Positions 1-9,961 of a stretch of DNA of 64,000 nt are shown here, piece by piece. Position 1 is the first letter of the stretch, and each line of letters opens with the position of its first letter. A model generated the notes under the pieces. It saw only the letters and a program-made list of their open reading frames with translations. It ran no database searches and was not told the DNA's origin. Position numbers and translations under genes: made by a program. The stretch is from Diatrype stigma (taxonomy: Eukaryota > Ascomycota > Sordariomycetes > Xylariales > Diatrypaceae): the NCBI GenBank assembly GCA_022225965.2, contig JAKJXP020000018.1, forward strand, positions 1 through 64,000, given 5' to 3'.

Positions 1-100
1 CCCTTTTTTTTTCTTTTTTTCTTTTTTCTTTTAACCCTTCTTATCTATTTTCTTTTCGTGTTTGAAAGGAATGGGTTGTTCAACTAACTTTGAAAAATAG

Positions 101-546
101 ACCACATGTGCAAGCCGGACCTGGAGATCTTCAACGTGCAGACGAGCCCGGCGTTTATCGCGTGGCGGACGGCCATGTTCACGCTCAGCCGGTGCAGCCA
201 TACCTACGTGAAGCTGTCGGGCGGGCTCGCCGAGATGGGCGACTCACTGCGCCGCCGCCGCGTCGAGGACATCTTCGACGCCATCAGCCCCTGGCTCAGC
301 GTGCTCCTCGCCGCCTTCGGCCCCGGCCGCATCATGTTCGGTAGCGACTGGCCCGTCTGCACCATCGGCATGGACAAAGAGGCAGGTAAAGGAGCGGACG
401 GCGAGGGCGAGGCAGACAACGCCTGGGAGAAGTGGAGGAAGGTCGTCGAACGCATCTGCTACATGATGTCCTATGGCGAGGAGGAACAGCGGCTGATCTG
501 GGGCGGCACGGCGCTCAAGGCGTACGGCATTAAAGTGAGCGAGTGA
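101..546 (+). CDS. Amidohydrolase-2 family metal-dependent hydrolase, 3' exon only
   Basis: This is the last exon of a gene that begins to the left of the window. Bases 1-100 read as the tail of an intron: a T-rich tract, the branch motif CTAAC at 84-88 and the acceptor AG at 99-100. The exon then gives His-Met-Cys-Lys-Pro, matching the conserved H-x-x-KP metal-ligand segment of TIM-barrel amidohydrolases. Further on it carries the KLSG strand and FGSDWPV, which holds the family's catalytic Asp. The C-terminal helices end in LKAYGIKVSE and a TGA. About 147 residues are visible, roughly the last 40% of a usual 330-400 residue member. Relatives hydrolyse lactones (rhamnono- or fuconolactone type) or decarboxylate aromatic acids; the substrate cannot be told from this part. 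Confidence 0.85.
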
Positions 547-1235
547 GTGGGTTGGTGGTGGATGAATGATATGGCTGAGCATGTTTTTCGTTCCTCTTTC
601 TTTTCCAAACCATGGGGTAAAAGTTTATGGCTGATTGATGAGATAATGTGACCTTGACGGAATGGAACCAAGTTTGAGGGAATTCGCAAATAGGCTTGTA
701 ACTAATGCTTCTGCCAATACGGACCACCTATTGATACCATAGCTAAATACCCAATACTTTAAATGTACGACGGGACCTGATGCTCAGAATGCCGCGGATG
801 ATAGCAACTCATGTCATTTCATGAACCTAGCATCAGAATACATTGACAAAGCTTAGCCATCGTCTCTAACCTGTTATTTATAGTGATATGGAGCCGCCTA
901 ATATCAAATCTCATACCACGCGCACCGTGATTAGAAAAGCAACAGCATGTTTTGGAAGTTTCACTGGATCGGAAGCTTGCTCAAATTTTCCTGTTATTTA
1001 CCATTTATATCTACTCACTGATAAGATGCCTAGCCTTAACAGTCTAATTGTCTACTTGGCCGTCAAATGCCAAACTATCCTCCAGCCGTCTAGATACAGT
1101 ATTGAGAATTAGTGGATATGTATTCCATCTATACTTTTACCCAAAACGCCAGGCAGCATCAAAAAAACATAACGCCAGAACGTCAGCAAATTAGGTCCAT
1201 CATGGTAGAAATCGTTGTCGACTTTAAGTCCCAAC
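547..1235. other. Intergenic, convergent 3' flanks
   Basis: This is the shared downstream region of the amidohydrolase (+) and the SUR7-like gene (-). It is AT-rich with only short accidental open frames. I see no repeat, RNA gene or further gene in it. Confidence 0.6.
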
Positions 1236-2373
1236 TCATTGCCCAGATGCCGGTTCGTCGCGGTTCACCCGGTTGAAGGCTGGCAAGTTCCGACCGCCTT
1301 CCTTTTCGCCCTTCGACTTGCCTGCATACTTCTCTCCCAACTCGACATGTTTCCCGCCCTTGCGTCCGGTCTTGACGTCACGCCTCGAAGTACAGCAGCA
1401 GCAGAGGCCAACGTGTATGATGAAGGAGATAATCGTGCACCCGGTCGCGATCCACATGAACACCAACATCTTGAGGCCAATGTCCGCCTGAATATTGAGC
1501 TCCGGCTGCGAGTTCATGGCGTATTTGAAGACGAACGACATCGCGGTGCCGAGAGCCGACGCTACGAGGACGAGCAGGGTGGCGATGAAGGAAAATATGG
1601 AGAAGGGAAGACTCCACCACCGCGAGTAGATGACGACCGGGGCGGCGAGCATTAGGACGAAGTTCAGCAGCACGGCGGCCAAGAAGAATCCGAACATGAT
1701 GTGGCTGGCGAGGCGCAGGATCGTCAAGATATCGTTTACTTCGTTCGGCAGAGCGACCGAAGCGCCTGCGAGAAGCTCATTGAGGAGAACATCGACCGGG
1801 TTGAACCAGAACGACTTCGTCGGTGTTGAGCAGTAGGTGATACCGCTAAATAATGCGTGAGCTTATTTTCATATCCGAATTGGAGGGGGGGAAACCGCCC
1901 ATACCTGTCTTTGTATCCTTCGCAGAAGTTCCACAACCCAACTTGGTAAAAATCGTGTAGCCCCAGCGTACGAGCGATAGAGTTGGTCAAGGTCAGCTGG
2001 GCCGATGGCAAGGCCTGGACAATGATGTCGGACAGGTCCAGTTTGACGAAGTAGATGTCGCCCCGGACCGCACCACCCGGTGTGTTTCCCACTTCCACCT
2101 TTTTGGAGACGTTAGTTACGCAGCACAGTAAACACAAGCATTGTCTACCCCGAAAGAAAAGAAAATTGGCCTTACTAGAATCAGAAACACCACGGACAGG
2201 AAATAGCATATGCACGAAAATATTATGGAAATGCGGCGGGACTTGGTGAAGCTCTTGAGGACGGCCGGGTCCTCAAGCTTGGCCGGACGGCCATCTTCGG
2301 TCGCAGTGTCGGTGCCGGTAGTCGATGGCGGAGACGCAGCCGGTTGCTTCTTGGATCGGGAGCCGAAGGCCAT
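1236..2373 (-). CDS. SUR7/PalI family four-TM membrane protein
   Basis: Three exons on the minus strand: 2373-2176, 2098-1905 and 1845-1236, with GTAAGG and GTATGG donors and AG acceptors; they sum to 333 aa. The first ATG is at 2373, because the codons upstream in frame are not ATG. The order is a basic cytosolic N-terminus, a first TM segment (about residues 48-66), an extracellular loop with the claudin-like GLWNFCEGY motif typical of SUR7/PalI (Pfam PF06687), then three more TM segments, a Cys cluster (CCCC) and a charged lysine-rich tail. Family members sit in eisosome or plasma-membrane domains or sense ambient pH (PalI/Rim9). The subfamily here is unresolved. Family assignment rests on topology plus the GLWxxC motif. 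Confidence 0.88.
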
Positions 2374-3648
2374 TCTACTGTATACCAAAAAATAAACAAC
2401 CCCCTATATCGTTTCTTGCTCTCCCGAGAAGAGAAAGAAGATACAGATACGAGGAAAACACAATTATCAAGAAAAGGCCGACGGCGTGGGACGGTTCAAC
2501 CTGTAGAACGCAAAGAATGGATGGAGGTTTCCGAATTTCCGCATCTCGGACGACGTAGGGAACTTCTTGTTTGCTCAACTAAGCTCGAGCTAACAGGTAA
2601 CCAGGAAATACGAACATCAGTACGTAGATCAGGAGTGCCGGGGTCCGCCTTGGGTCTTTACTCATGACCCGCCCACCTTGGCAGGGGGGCAGGCCTGGGA
2701 GGCTTCACGCCTGCACACGCCGCTGCGCCTTATAACGTACCATGTACGTACTTAGGTGACCACGACGACGGGATGTACCCCATACACTAAGGCTACTTCT
2801 GAATACTCCGGCTCATCCCAAGTGGTGCTTTTACTGTATCCTAGCATATTGGTATATTTCCCCAGCCATTCATCCCAGGCCGTCTTATTAACCTGCCTTC
2901 TTTTTTATGTCCTATGTAAGCACCAAAGTGATAGACATAGGCTATCAGAATCTAAACCAACTAAACCAACTATAACTGCCGCTGCCATGGCTACCATGCA
3001 GCCATACCTTGATGCTCGTGAGAATACTATGCGGCTATCTTGTTTGCTTACGTGTGCAGAGTTGCTGCTTGACCGATGATCACGCTGCTACTATGCATGT
3101 AGACTATCATCTGGCCAACTTCCAACTTCATTCGTGCGAAAGGGCTGGAGTGTCAGGTAAACACGACGCCTGCCAGTCGTGCCAGTCAAAGCTGTCAAAC
3201 ATGCGAAGCTCAGCCCCACTGGGTCGGTCGCTTTTGGTTCTCAAGGACCCTTTCTGCCTTTATTGCCGGGCTCCGGTTCTGACGTGGGAAAAACGGCCCA
3301 CTTGATTGAAACACAGCCTCAATCAACCGCAGACATCTGGTCGTTTTAATGGTCAGTTACTGGGTAGGTTAACTTGTAGGTACCTTAGGTACGGTATAAC
3401 GGTATGCAATGATCAACTCACGACCAAGCGCTCTCAGAGCTGGCTCTCTCCGTTCCGTGACACCCACTGACCCAGTAAGCAAGCGCTCATCAGATATTTC
3501 TAGAACTCAGATGGCCAGGATGGTTGGTTAGACATCGTTAGGAAGTTTATGACTTGGAAATCGACTCTGTCCCGCTGTCTAGCACGCAAGGAGGAACAGC
3601 GCTAACAGAGTAGCGGTGCCTATCACTGCTGTTAGTTGCCATTTGCTT
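2374..3648. other. Intergenic, 5' flank of the SUR7-like gene
   Basis: This holds the upstream region of the minus-strand SUR7-like gene and unassigned DNA up to the MITE. Short open frames on both strands show no coding character. No tRNA or longer repeat was seen. Confidence 0.5.
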
Positions 3649-3829
3649 CCAAGTGAGCAAAACGACTATTTGCACCGGACACTTTGGCTATTCGTACCGG
3701 ACATTAACCGCATTTGGTAAGGTTAGCGTATTAGCCACCCGTGCCACACTATAAGCCACAATTCTGCCCCGCCACTGCTTAGGTTACTCCTTAACAATTC
3801 ATTACTTACTACATACCACCTACATACAT

Positions 3830-3914
3830 ACAGCCTGCACTTACAGCCTATACCTACAGCCTGCACTTACAGCCTGCACCTACAGCCTGCACCTACAGCC
3901 TGCACTTAAGCCTG
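3830..3914 (+). repeat. 13-bp tandem repeat inside the MITE
   Basis: About six units of ACAGCCTGCACYT with small variations run head to tail and decay into related GCACCT/GTACTT words up to about 3950. They lie in the left half of the MITE. Confidence 0.85.
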
Positions 3915-3990
3915 TACTTGCACCTGCACTTGCACCTATACCTGCACTTACGCCAATGCCAGCGCCGGCGCCAATACGCAGCGCGGTTAT

Positions 3991-4003
3991 GGGTTAGGGT
4001 TAA
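3991..4003 (+). repeat. Short interstitial telomere-like motif
   Basis: The sequence GGGTTAGGGTTAA gives two units of the TTAGGG repeat used by filamentous fungi. It lies inside the MITE between the 13-bp repeat and the 48-bp duplication. Two units can occur by chance, so significance is low. Confidence 0.5.
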
Positions 4004-4028
4004 GTGCGAGGGATTTAAAGGGTATATA

Positions 4029-4124
4029 TATTTATTTATAAGGGCGTTGTTTCAAGGTAATTGGTAAGTAATGCGGTATTTATTTATAAGGGCGTTGTTT
4101 CAAGGTAATTGGTAAGTAATGCGG
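4029..4124 (+). repeat. Perfect 48-bp tandem duplication inside the MITE
   Basis: Copies at 4029-4076 and 4077-4124 are identical, including the words AAGGGCGTTGTTTCAAGG and TAAGTAATGCGG. The identity implies a recent slippage or duplication event. Confidence 0.95.
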
Positions 4125-4283
4125 TAAGTATTATGTACTTAAGTATTTAAGTAGGTAATAAGTGGTATGTTAGGTAGTGACTTTAGGTGGCGGGTTGGTG
4201 ATGTGAGGGTGCGTCCAAATGCGGTTAATGTCCGGTACGAATAGCCAAAGTGTCCGGTGCAAATAGTCGTATTGCCAAGTGAG

Positions 4284-4897
4284 TCGCTGGAAATAGAGCT
4301 AAACTGAGTAATTTTTTCAAGATTTTCTCCCCAAAAGCCTGCGATCTACCGTTGACGTCACCCGCCGACTTCCCCAGTCAAATGAAAATCATTGCGCCCA
4401 ACATCGAATCACCATCCGCGCCCGGTATGCCTAAAGTAGCGGGTAGTGAAACCACTTTCTATCCTGCGCTTTAGTTCGTGGTTACCACGCATAAGTTTCC
4501 AGCTAGGCATGTACAGCTCAGGTTATTCCAAGTATCTTAGCCCCGGCATTTGTACTGGCTACACATGAACAGGCTCCAGTCACACGGATCCTCAGGGGTC
4601 CACGCCCACCCTGTATGCCACCCTCCCATGCACCATGCAACTAGGCATGGTGCATTTGAGGGCTTGAATCGTCTGTCACCCTCCTCATAAGAAAATACCG
4701 TGCAATATCGTATGTAGGCTGTTGTTTTGACTTCTGTTGATGTCAAATGCTTAATCACGTAGTTTGAACTCAATCGACACTCCCGCTTCTGTTTCTTTCC
4801 TAGCTGCCCGCATTCGTTCTCTACGTTGATGGTATTTACATGTGCTCTTGTTTGTCCGAGTAAACCGTGACTGTCTTTCAGATCTCGGCAACCCCCC
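4284..4897. other. Intergenic, 5' flank of the PLC-like gene
   Basis: This is the region between the MITE and the PLC-like start. The minus-strand frame covering 4537-5082 overlaps the PLC signal peptide antisense and has no family features. No other gene is seen. Confidence 0.5.
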
Positions 4898-6400
4898 ATG
4901 GCACGACGATGGGTGAGCTGGGCATTATTCGCTGTCGCGGCCATCGCCCAGGAAACGGAAACGGAAACGGAAAGCACCACCACCGCCAGCAGCAGCAGCG
5001 GCGGTGACGATAATGGTGTCAGCGATGATAGAACTCTGTTGACAGGGACAACTATCTCTCTGACCAAGGTTGGAACGCCCACGGGCGCTTACCAGTCGTA
5101 CACTTCCCAGATCACGCTTGGGACGTCTCTGGGTTCCATGACCGACGGATCGACGTCTCTAGCCACCGACAACTCTACGAACACGGCATCCTCGACCGAT
5201 AGCGATGTAGTGGTCGTAGTCACAAGTACCTCCGTCACATATCTGACGGGGTCCAAGAAAGAGACGCCGACGAGCACGCTGTCAGGCAACTTCACCGTAT
5301 CGTCGACCAGCTCTGCGCCGACGGTGACCAACACCCAGCCCTGCAACAACTACCCCGAGTTCTGCATGCGGAAGTACAGCAACATCACCGAGGTGGGGTG
5401 CCACAACTCGCCGTTTGTCACGCCAAACAACCTTGCCGCAAACCAGCAGTACGATGTCACGTCGCAGCTCAACGATGGCGTGCGGTTCTTGCAGGCACAG
5501 ATCCAGTGGCCGACCAATGCCACCGAACCGCACTTCTGCCACACGAGCTGTGACATTCTCGATGCCGGGCCTATCACCGACTGGCTTACCCAAGTCAAGG
5601 ATTGGGTAGCAGCACACCCGTACGATGTTGTTTCTATCCTCCTGGGCAATGGCAATTAGTAAGTTAACAGTTCATGGTCTTTGCGTTTGTGTATGTGCGT
5701 TTGTTGGAGAAGACCGATCGTATGGCTAACCGTCGAACCTTCTAGCTCTGTCCCCTCGATCTACGCACCATACATCGAGCAGAGCGGGATCTTGCGCTAT
5801 ATCTTCCGGCCCTCCGTGGTGCCGATGACGCTCAACGACTGGCCGACGCTGAACGACATGATCCTGCAGGGGCAGCGGGTGGTCATGTTCATGGACTACA
5901 TGGCGGACCAGAGCCAGTACCCGTGGCTGCTGGACGAGTTCTCGCAGATGTGGGAGACGCCGTTCGACCCGACGAACCAGAGCTTCCCGTGCACGGTGCA
6001 GCGGCCGCCGGACCTGCCGGGGGACGCGGCGCGGGACCGCCCCTACCTGCTCAACCACAACCTCAACATCCAGCTCGCGCTGCTCGGCCTCGACATGCCC
6101 GTGCCCGCCCGCGCCGAGCTCAACCTGACCAACGACGTGACGGGCTTCGGCAGCCTCGGGGCCGGCGCCGCCGGCTGCCTGGCCGACTGGGGCCGCCCCC
6201 CGAAGGTCCTCAACGTCGACTACTACAACATGGGCGGGTACCCCGGCTCCGTCTTCGAGGTCGCCGCCCAGATGAACAACGTCACCTACAACCGGCCGTG
6301 CTGCGGGCAGGTCGTGAGCGGTGCGCTGAACAGAGCAGCCGCCAGCAAGTCTACCCTCTACGTGCTGGTGGGGGTGGCGTTGGCTTGGTTGGCCCTTTAG
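4898..6400 (+). CDS. Secreted GPI-anchored PLC-like phosphodiesterase
   Basis: Two exons, 4898-5658 and 5746-6400 (donor GTAAGT, acceptor CTAG), encode 471 aa. The start is the ATG followed by a signal peptide (MARRWVSWALFAVAAIAQ). A Ser/Thr-rich, probably O-glycosylated stalk follows to about residue 150. Then comes a TIM-barrel PLC-like phosphodiesterase domain, with CHNSPF (catalytic-His region), QLNDGVRFLQ, HTSCDILDAG and a WVAAHPYDVVSILLGN strand. The C-terminus is short and hydrophobic (LYVLVGVALAWLAL) after a small-residue stretch, which fits a GPI signal. Fungal relatives are cell-surface proteins whose substrates are mostly unknown; they lack the C2 domain of intracellular PLC. Exon 2 is much more GC-rich than exon 1. 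Confidence 0.88.
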
Positions 6401-7986
6401 TCAGAAGAAGCAAAGCGTGGCTGGGGTTGTTTTTCGCAGGCGTTCAATAGATTTAGAGGATGGGGATCTGGGTAGGAATAAACTGCATACTAGATACTAG
6501 GTACTTTAGTATATATATATCCAAGAACTGCATACGAAACAATAGGTTGAAAGAGTATATATAATAATAATACAATTTGCATATCAACCTATGATGCCAT
6601 ACCTACAACTACAAAGGAATCAGCTAGTGCCATGCAAATATTGAATATTGCACATAGCAGACCTAACTGCTGAAGCCCACCTACTATGTAAACATCATTC
6701 TGCCTAGTTCCGTCGACAGATGTGACCGACAGGCACATTTGTGATTGTGTGTATGTGCAGGTGTCCAGTGAATCCAAGGCCCTTGTACAAATCAGCAGTG
6801 GCATCCGTAGGTGGTTACCACTCATAGGTACCTACTGTATGTACTTGCTTGCTGATGCCAGGTAATCACATACTGTAGCTCCCTGGGTAGGTACAGCCTG
6901 TATGTAACTAATAACTACGCCGCCCACCTGTGAATGGCACTGAAGGCAGCAGGCAGATGGAAAGCAAGGAAAGCAAGTCACGTGAGTCTTCCAGGTTGGT
7001 CCTAGCGTATTACTAATAGAGTCGGATGCGCTTTCGCTTCCGCTTAAGGTTCCAGGCTGCTTTTGCCTTTGCCGCTAGCCTTCAAAGTGCCCCGATCCTT
7101 TCTCCGCTGTCTTCTGCCTTGGGCCTTTTACCAATCCACTTCCTTTATCTCACCTTCTCCTCACCCTCAACTCTTACCTTCACCCACAGCAGGTTTCATC
7201 ACTTCTTCCTCTGTTTCTCATCGTACATCGACATTCCATCACCCTGAACAATCAAACTTTCTGTCAACGCGCAAATCAACGATCTCCCGACAGTCTAGAT
7301 CGAGGCGACCTCGGTTTTTCGCGTATTCTTGATTCGATTCCCCGTAGTTCATTCGGTCGCGCGCATTCCGCTCAGCCCGCCTCTACGCAACGACAGTACT
7401 CCCCGATGATGACCGCCTAGATTTTTCGTGGATACATATCGCTGCCGTCAGGAAGGTAGTTAGGGTAGGCTGGTGGTCTGAGCAGGCTAACAAGATTTGA
7501 TACTTGCCCACGATTGTGGCGCGCGGTATTTGGGTACTTAGGAAGGAATTATTTTCATCATTCAAGCTGAACAGGTGGTGAATCCGCCCGCGGCTCTTGT
7601 ACATCATTTCTCTTCCTTTCACTTTATCTGGAGGCTGAACTCCCATTGTCCCAAACAATCAGAATTGAATCCCGTCCATCTATGCGAATTGGGTCCTAGA
7701 AGAAGAAACAAGAGTCATAGGCCAAAGAGAACTTGTACACAAACAAGCTTTGCGCACATACATAAAGACAATACTTCGCATCGCATCGCATCGCATCGCA
7801 TCGTCGGCACTTGCAACTCCAAGAAAACTTCAGCCTCTGCCCTTTGCAAACTCTTACCTAGTGTATCTAACCCTCCACGATTCAGACCCCTCTACCTTGT
7901 TGTACTGCGCTCTGAAGCCACAACTTGACCTTGATACCCAGTAATTATTACTATTGAAAGGTTGAGGATATCACACGTACCTCAAA
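6401..7986. other. Intergenic with long pyrimidine-rich leader of the Mpe1 gene
   Basis: The first half is AT-rich 3' flank of the PLC-like gene. From about 7020 the plus strand becomes rich in CT words (TCACTTCTTCCTCTG type), which looks like the promoter and 5' leader of the Mpe1 gene and may contain a leader intron. A CGCAT microsatellite lies at 7777-7803. No protein-coding gene is supported. Confidence 0.5.
7777..7803 (+). repeat. (CGCAT)5 microsatellite
   Basis: Five consecutive CGCAT units lie about 190 bp upstream of the Mpe1 start codon, probably inside its 5' leader. Confidence 0.9.
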
Positions 7987-9961
7987 ATGACTTCATCTGT
8001 GTATTTCAAGTTCAAGTCGCAGAAGGAACCCTCGCGGGTCGAGTTTGATGGTACTGGTATCTCCGTTTTCGAGCTCAAGCGTGACATCATCATCAAGAGC
8101 GGCCTCGGTGATGGAACGGACTTTGATCTTGCCATCTATACAGAAGACAACGCTGAAGGTAAGGCTCGAATTGATTGTACACCCGTCGCGTTCCCTGCTA
8201 ACCCTGCTGTAGAATACGATGATGACACAACCATCATACCCCGATCGACCACCGTCGTCGCACGCCGACTTCCCGCATCGAAGCCGGGCTCCGGTCGAGC
8301 TGCCCGATATGTCTCAGGCAAAATGCCGGCGAGTGCAAAGAACTCTTCCCGGAGAGAGAATACTGCCAAGGCGACAAAACCCGCCAATACCGGTCTCGCA
8401 CAGATGAGCACGGCCATCACGGAGGAGGAACGGATGATGGCCATGTTTCAGGCCCAGTCCGATCAATGGAATGCTCAGCAGGAAGAGATGTCGCAGTAAG
8501 TACACGATATCTCGTAACGTATTTCATAGACACAAGTCAGTTTACTAACTACTTTCTAGTCACGCGGCAGTATACAAGCCCGGCTCCAAGAAGCCAGCCA
8601 ATGTCCCTGATCACGAGCCTCCCGTCGGGTATGTTTGTTATCGCTGCGGACAGAAGGGACACTGGATTCAAGTCTGTCCCACTAATGACAATCCTGAATT
8701 TGACAACCGCCCACGTGTCAAACGCACCACTGGTATTCCTCGTTCGTTCCTGAAGACAGTAGATAAATCCGCACTCCAGCAGGCCGGAACAGATGGCAAT
8801 GATGTGAAGCCTCCTGCTGGTGTCATGGTCAATGCAGACGGAGATTTCGTGATTGCAGAGCCTGATAAGGCATCATGGGAGCAGTTTCAGGCCAAGACGA
8901 AGTCGTCGGCAGCCACGCAGAAAGCAGCCTCTGCCGAGGACAAGGAACTCGAGGAGAAGGGACTGATGTGCTCAATCGACAAGAGGATGTTCATAGAACC
9001 AATGAAGACACCATGTTGTGAGAAGACGTATTGCAATGATTGCATAACAAATTCTCTCATTGAGAGCGACTTCGTCTGCCCCGCTTGTGGTACCGAACGC
9101 GTCCTCATCGACGACTTGAAGCAAGATGACGAGACCTCCACCAAGATCCAGGAGTACCTGAAGGAGAAAGACGCCATTAAGACTAAGGAACGGTCTCAAA
9201 GTCCGTCTACGAATAAGGGCCCCACGAATAAGGTATCCACGAACAAGGCTGTTAAGTCTCCATCCCAAGGTCCTGCTGAGAAGGAGACAACTCCGGCTAC
9301 CGACTCGACAAAGAAGTCGCCTCCTTCAGCCCCGGCAAAGGTGAAGTCGCCGACGCCACCCACTACAGCCAAGTTGCCAGCCACGGCGGAAACAAAGAAA
9401 CCAGCCTCTGCTAGTCCCGCACCTACCACAAATGGAGCCACCAAGCCTCAGGAGACAGCGGCTAAGAAGCGTCCCGCCGATGAATTGCTTGAGAACCCCA
9501 AGATACCTAAGGCACCAAAGGCCATGCAACGGGCCCAAAACATGATGCAGCAGCCGAACATGAACGGCATGCCCATGGCGCCCGGCATGATGCCATTTCC
9601 CATGAACAACATGAATGGTTTCAACCAACCCAACATGAACATGGCCATGATGATGGGTATGAACCCTATGATGAACCCCATGATGGGCATGAATGGATTC
9701 CCTCCAGCCGGCTTTCCCAACATGAACGGATTCGGGAATTTCGGTGGTATGAACGGCGGCATGAATGGAGCCCACATGGGCAATGCCAACGGAGGTGGGA
9801 TGAACGGATTCAACAAGAATAACAGCCAGCAACAACCCTACAGACCTAACTTCACGACGCCGAACAATGACGACGATGCCTACTTCCGCAAGCCTGTTAA
9901 CCCCGGCAGACACCAAAATAAACAGCGCAGGGTTCGGCCAAGTGATTACAGGGAGTTATAG
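7987..9961 (+). CDS. mpe1: Mpe1/RBBP6-type cleavage and polyadenylation factor subunit
   Basis: Three exons, 7987-8158, 8213-8495 and 8560-9961, give 618 aa. The N-terminus is a DWNN ubiquitin-like domain (YFKFKSQKEP... FELKRDII, about residues 4-80). It is followed by a CCHC zinc knuckle (CYRCGQKGHWIQVCP, near 177) and a RING/U-box-like domain (CSIDKRMFIEP... CCEKTYCNDC... CPAC, about 288-330). This order is specific to yeast Mpe1 and animal RBBP6, a subunit of the pre-mRNA 3'-end processing complex CPF in the nucleus. The Lys/Ser/Pro-rich middle leads to a Met/Asn/Gly-rich low-complexity C-terminus (about 510-590) ending in a basic tail. The first intron is 54 nt with no in-frame stop; splicing it gives NAEEYDDD, as expected for DWNN domains. 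Confidence 0.95.

Larger units (their letters stand above)
3658..4274. mobile_element. 617-bp MITE with 60-bp terminal inverted repeats and 9-bp TSD
   Basis: The left end at 3658-3717 and the reverse complement of the right end at 4215-4274 are identical over 60 bases apart from one mismatch at position 4 (A versus T). Both ends start with CAA and contain CGACTATTTGC. The 9-bp sequence CCAAGTGAG flanks both ends directly, at 3649-3657 and 4275-4283, as expected for a target-site duplication. Long TIRs with a 9-bp duplication fit Mutator-like (MULE) non-autonomous elements better than hAT (8 bp) or Tc1/mariner (TA). There is no transposase frame. The interior carries tandem repeats and a short telomere-like motif. 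Near-perfect TIRs suggest a recent insertion. No second copy was noticed in this window. Confidence 0.9.

Noticed and set aside
3991..4003. Interstitial telomere or chromosome-fusion scar
   Set aside because: Only two TTAGGG units, inside a MITE interior; too short to support that reading.
4537..5082. 181-codon minus-strand frame overlapping the PLC-like start
   Set aside because: It has no recognisable motif, and the plus-strand signal peptide and stalk explain the sequence.
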